Of a stretch of 64,000 nucleotides of DNA, positions 61,505 to 64,000 are shown piece by piece (the stretch's first letter is position 1; every line of letters starts with the position of its first letter). The translations under genes and the position numbers were made by a program. Under the pieces are notes generated by a model. The model worked only from the letters and a program-made list of their open reading frames with translations. It did not search any database and was not told the DNA's origin. Source of the stretch: Lentisphaerae bacterium GWF2_50_93 (lineage in GTDB: Bacteria > Verrucomicrobiota > Lentisphaeria > Victivallales > GWF2-50-93); assembly GCA_001804815.1 (NCBI GenBank), contig MHBI01000020.1:62001-126000 (forward strand). Reading direction: 5' to 3'.

Positions 61505-62326
61505 AGTGATCTTCCTGAACTCCGAGGGGCCGACACCCCTGAGCCTGCGGAACACCCTGCTGAAATGGAAACGGTCGCAGAATCCCGTATCCGCGGCGAT
61601 CTGCTTTATGTCATGCCCTGAATAATGCAGCAGGATGCACGCCTTGTCAATTCTCTTGTTCCTGGAATAATGCTGCGGGCTGATACCTGCGTTCTCCTTG
61701 AACAGCCTCAGGAAGGCGTTGGTGCTCATGCAGAGTTTTTCCGCTATCCGGGAATTCGAAGGCGGAGCTGACAATCCATCTTCGATCATCTTCATCGCCA
61801 TGGCTATCCTCGGGTCGGACTTGCCTTGCGCGACAAATTTATCGGATATGAAATTCAGGCTGTTGAATATCAACGACATGGCTCCGACGGAGATCCTCAT
61901 CGGCTCAGGATTGCCTTTCGACAGAAGCCTTGAAAGCTCCCTCGCCGTATCAATCATCTCCTTCCCGCACGGCAGCGCGATGACCTGTGGGGGGATTCCA
62001 TCGAACGGCGGACTTGCCGTGAAATGTACATAGAAATGCTTCGGGGGAGTTCCGCGGCAGGCCGAGGAAAAATGCGTGTTCGGGGGAATCAGCATCATGC
62101 TGGAAGGAAGCAGGGGATGTTCCTTCCTGTTGAACCATACGGACGCGCCCCCGATGTTGTTCCAGTAGAGCCGCCAGTACGGCGCCGAAAGGTCCGCCAT
62201 GTTCCAGTACTTTCCCAGTGTCTGGCATTTAACCATCAGTATTTTTATGTCGGGATTGAAATATTCATTCATGGCGGAGGCTAATTTACCATGCATAGTG
62301 GAATTTAAAATGTTAGTTTTGTACAT
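61499..62326 (-). CDS. AraC-family transcription regulator
   Basis: The 275-residue protein has an N-terminal cupin-like sensor (ending near residue 165) and a C-terminal double helix-turn-helix, with SRIAEKLCMSTNAFLRLFKE and DIKQIAADTGFCDRFHFSRV. The segment ending RRLRGVGPSEFRK is typical of AraC. It is divergent from the GH29 fucosidase gene, so it probably responds to a sugar and controls it. It overlaps the convergent kinase gene by six bases. Confidence 0.9.
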   Translation of the reverse strand: MYKTNILNSTMHGKLASAMNEYFNPDIKILMVKCQTLGKYWNMADLSAPYWRLYWNNIGGASVWFNRKEHPLLPSSMMLIPPNTHFSSACRGTPPKHFYVHFTASPPFDGIPPQVIALPCGKEMIDTARELSRLLSKGNPEPMRISVGAMSLIFNSLNFISDKFVAQGKSDPRIAMAMKMIEDGLSAPPSNSRIAEKLCMSTNAFLRLFKENAGISPQHYSRNKRIDKACILLHYSGHDIKQIAADTGFCDRFHFSRVFRRLRGVGPSEFRKITS

Positions 62327-62433
62327 ATTTTAGGTGTTTTTCTCCATTGACCGGATTAGCATCAGGCAATAATGTAGGTCCAGATTCAAAAAAAATGTAC
62401 GGCAGGGCGCGTTCTCCGCAACGCGCCGCCTCA

Positions 62434-62464
62434 GAACGGACGGCTACGGAGAGCCGTCCCTACC
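62434..62464 (-). repeat. 31-base dispersed palindromic repeat, copy 2
   Basis: Reverse complement of 41231-41261 with no differences over 31 bases. It lies in the gap between the AraC gene and the fucosidase, where operators would be expected. Confidence 0.9.
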
Positions 62465-62521
62465 TTGAAAATGAAAAAATACAATTTCCTATAATATTAA
62501 ATATTCAAAGGAGGACATCTT

Positions 62522-63823
62522 ATGGCGACAAGGACGAGAGGCGGTTCGGGAAAAAGAACGGACTGGTTTGTAGAGGACCGCTTTGGAATGTTCATCCACT
62601 GGGGGCTCTACTCGATGCCGGCAAGGCATGAATGGGTGAAGCACAGGGAATGCATGACGGACGAACAGTACCAGAAATATTTCGACCGTTTCAATCCGGA
62701 CCTCTACGAGCCCCGCGAATGGGCAAGGATGGCAAAGGCGGCTGGAATGAAATATTTCGTCATCACCACCAAGCACCATGAGGGATTCTGCCTCTGGGAT
62801 TCAAAGCATACCGGCTACAAGGCCACAAATACCCCATGCCGCAGGGACCTTCTCAAGGAAATGGTCTCAGCATTCCGCGCGGAAGGACTGAAGGTCGGAT
62901 TCTACTATTCGCTTCTCGACTGGCACCATCCGGATTTCCCAGTCGACAAGCTGCATTCGCAGCGCGACGACAAGGCGTTCCGTGAAAGGGAGAAGAACCG
63001 CGATGTCCGCAAATACGCTGAATACATGCGCAAGCAGGTCACGGAGCTTCTCACTAAGTTCGGAAAGATAGACATCCTCTGGTTCGACTTCTCATATCCC
63101 GGCGAGGATGGCAAGGGGCACAAGGAATGGGAATCGGAAAAACTGCTCAAGCTCATAAGGAAGCTGCAGCCGGACATCATGATCGACAACAGGCTTGACA
63201 TTCCCGACTCCGGGGATTTCGAAACTCCCGAACAGTTCCAGCCGACGGAAGGGATCAAGGACAAGGAAGGCAATCCTGTCGTATGGGAAGCCTGCCAGAC
63301 ATTTTCAGGCTCCTGGGGATACCACCGCGACGAAATGAGCTGGCGCGAGCCGGCCGAACTCATAGCGACCCTCATCGACTGCGTAAGCAAGAGCGGCAAC
63401 CTCCTTATGAACGTTGGCCCCACCGCCCGCGGTGAATTCGACTACAGGGTCAAGGAACGCCTTGCCGCCTATGCCGAATGGATGAAACGCCATGACCGTT
63501 CCATATACGGCTGCCAGCAGGCCCCGGCTGAATTCAAGTGCCCGTCCGGCTGTAAGCTCACGTTCAATCCGGTTACAAACAGGCTCTATCTGCATATCCT
63601 GTCATGGCCGTACAAGCACATTACAATGGAGGGCAATGCCTTCACGGACCATGTGGAATATGCGCAGTTCCTGCATGACGGCTCTGAGATCGCCATCAAA
63701 GGTCTTGAAGCATGGCAGGAGGCGAACCACAAGCTCGGCGGGAAGAATACGCTCAGCATCACACTGCCGCAGATGAAACCCAATGTGGCCATACCGGTGG
63801 TGGAATTGTTCCTGAAAAAATAA
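62522..63823 (+). CDS. GH29 alpha-L-fucosidase-like glycosidase
   Basis: GH29 enzymes remove alpha-linked fucose by a retaining mechanism. The 433-residue protein has the family start (GMFIHWGLYSMPARHEW) and the segments FVITTKHHEGFCLWDSKHT and VGFYYSLLDWHHPDFP. The nucleophile segment is DILWFDFSYPGE (Asp189), with SGNLLMNVGPTARGEFD further on. No signal peptide is seen, so it is cytoplasmic. AAAGGAGG precedes the ATG. The likely regulator is the divergent AraC gene. Fucose specificity is inferred from family only. Confidence 0.88.
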   Translation: MATRTRGGSGKRTDWFVEDRFGMFIHWGLYSMPARHEWVKHRECMTDEQYQKYFDRFNPDLYEPREWARMAKAAGMKYFVITTKHHEGFCLWDSKHTGYKATNTPCRRDLLKEMVSAFRAEGLKVGFYYSLLDWHHPDFPVDKLHSQRDDKAFREREKNRDVRKYAEYMRKQVTELLTKFGKIDILWFDFSYPGEDGKGHKEWESEKLLKLIRKLQPDIMIDNRLDIPDSGDFETPEQFQPTEGIKDKEGNPVVWEACQTFSGSWGYHRDEMSWREPAELIATLIDCVSKSGNLLMNVGPTARGEFDYRVKERLAAYAEWMKRHDRSIYGCQQAPAEFKCPSGCKLTFNPVTNRLYLHILSWPYKHITMEGNAFTDHVEYAQFLHDGSEIAIKGLEAWQEANHKLGGKNTLSITLPQMKPNVAIPVVELFLKK

Positions 63824-64000
63824 TTGCTCTGATTTAAAAACTACGGAAACGGCTTGTGTCTTCAATTACAGGTGAGACACCTCTATCTCATTAGTAAAAA
63901 TTCAGCAACCACAAAGGAAGGGGAACGACAGGATGGTTTTCAATTTTCCCTGAAGCCTTCTGCTTTGAAAGGATAATGCCTCCAGGATATTTCAGTATCT
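63824..64000. other. end of window, no feature seen
   Basis: 177 bases with no credible start codon or RNA; a small T/A-rich stretch follows the fucosidase stop. Confidence 0.6.

Overview
The window is a 64 kb stretch of an anaerobic-type bacterial chromosome of intermediate GC content, with genes on both strands, no CRISPR array, no phage block and no rRNA. The best guess for the host is the PVC superphylum, close to Lentisphaerota or Kiritimatiellota. The guess rests on the mix of GH4, GH29 and sialate O-acetylesterase sugar enzymes, an ATP-driven 2-hydroxyacyl-CoA dehydratase-type reductase set, selenocysteine machinery, a GxxExxY protein gene and many short intergenic repeats. It is inferred from content, not from a marker-gene tree. 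LAYOUT. 0-3 kb: an ECF sigma factor (cut by the window edge), its zinc-type anti-sigma factor and a DsbD-like protein. 3-6 kb, minus strand: an AlbA_2 protein, a small membrane protein and a RluA-type pseudouridine synthase. 6-8 kb: an ammonium transporter and PII operon with a sigma-54-type promoter. 8-11 kb: hisD, a small secreted protein and a TIM-barrel isomerase. 11-19 kb, minus strand: housekeeping genes lepB, lepA, pheT and typA, with a GxxExxY cassette between lepA and pheT. 19-23 kb: derelict repeats, a lone nucleotidyltransferase, a broken leucine-rich-repeat gene and a sialate O-acetylesterase. 22.8-24.7 kb: a second PII/ammonium transporter pair, also with a sigma-54-type promoter. 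25-31 kb, minus strand: a catabolic run of a FadR-type regulator, two medium-chain dehydrogenases and a GH4 glycosidase, followed by two secreted proteins. 31-33 kb: a PolX lacking its PHP domain and a GNAT enzyme. 33-48 kb: a selenium island, described below. 48-51 kb: proB and proA. 51-56.5 kb: a giant transglutaminase-like protein and a DUF3592 membrane protein. 56.5-60 kb, minus strand: an EF-hand protein, two small proteins and leuS. 60-64 kb: a response-regulator/kinase fusion, an AraC regulator and a GH29 fucosidase. SELENIUM ISLAND. The cluster has tRNA-Sec (selC), selA, selB and a three-part selD: a Cys-rich N-terminal extension, the SelD core and an AhpD-like tail. On the selD strand follow a methyltransferase, three HgdB/COG1775-type reductase subunits (one resembling double-cubane-cluster reductases) and one ATP-dependent activase. 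A polyferredoxin membrane protein lies on the other side. No certain selenoprotein is visible, but a small membrane-protein gene inside the island has one in-frame TGA followed by a hairpin of bSECIS-like geometry. REPEATS. A second theme is short direct-repeat arrays sitting on gene 3' ends (dsbD, hisD, selB and a broken gene at 45.6 kb), inverted-repeat cassettes, and dispersed palindromes. At hisD a relic of a second, diverged hisD tail lies downstream of the array, pointing to recombination at these repeats.
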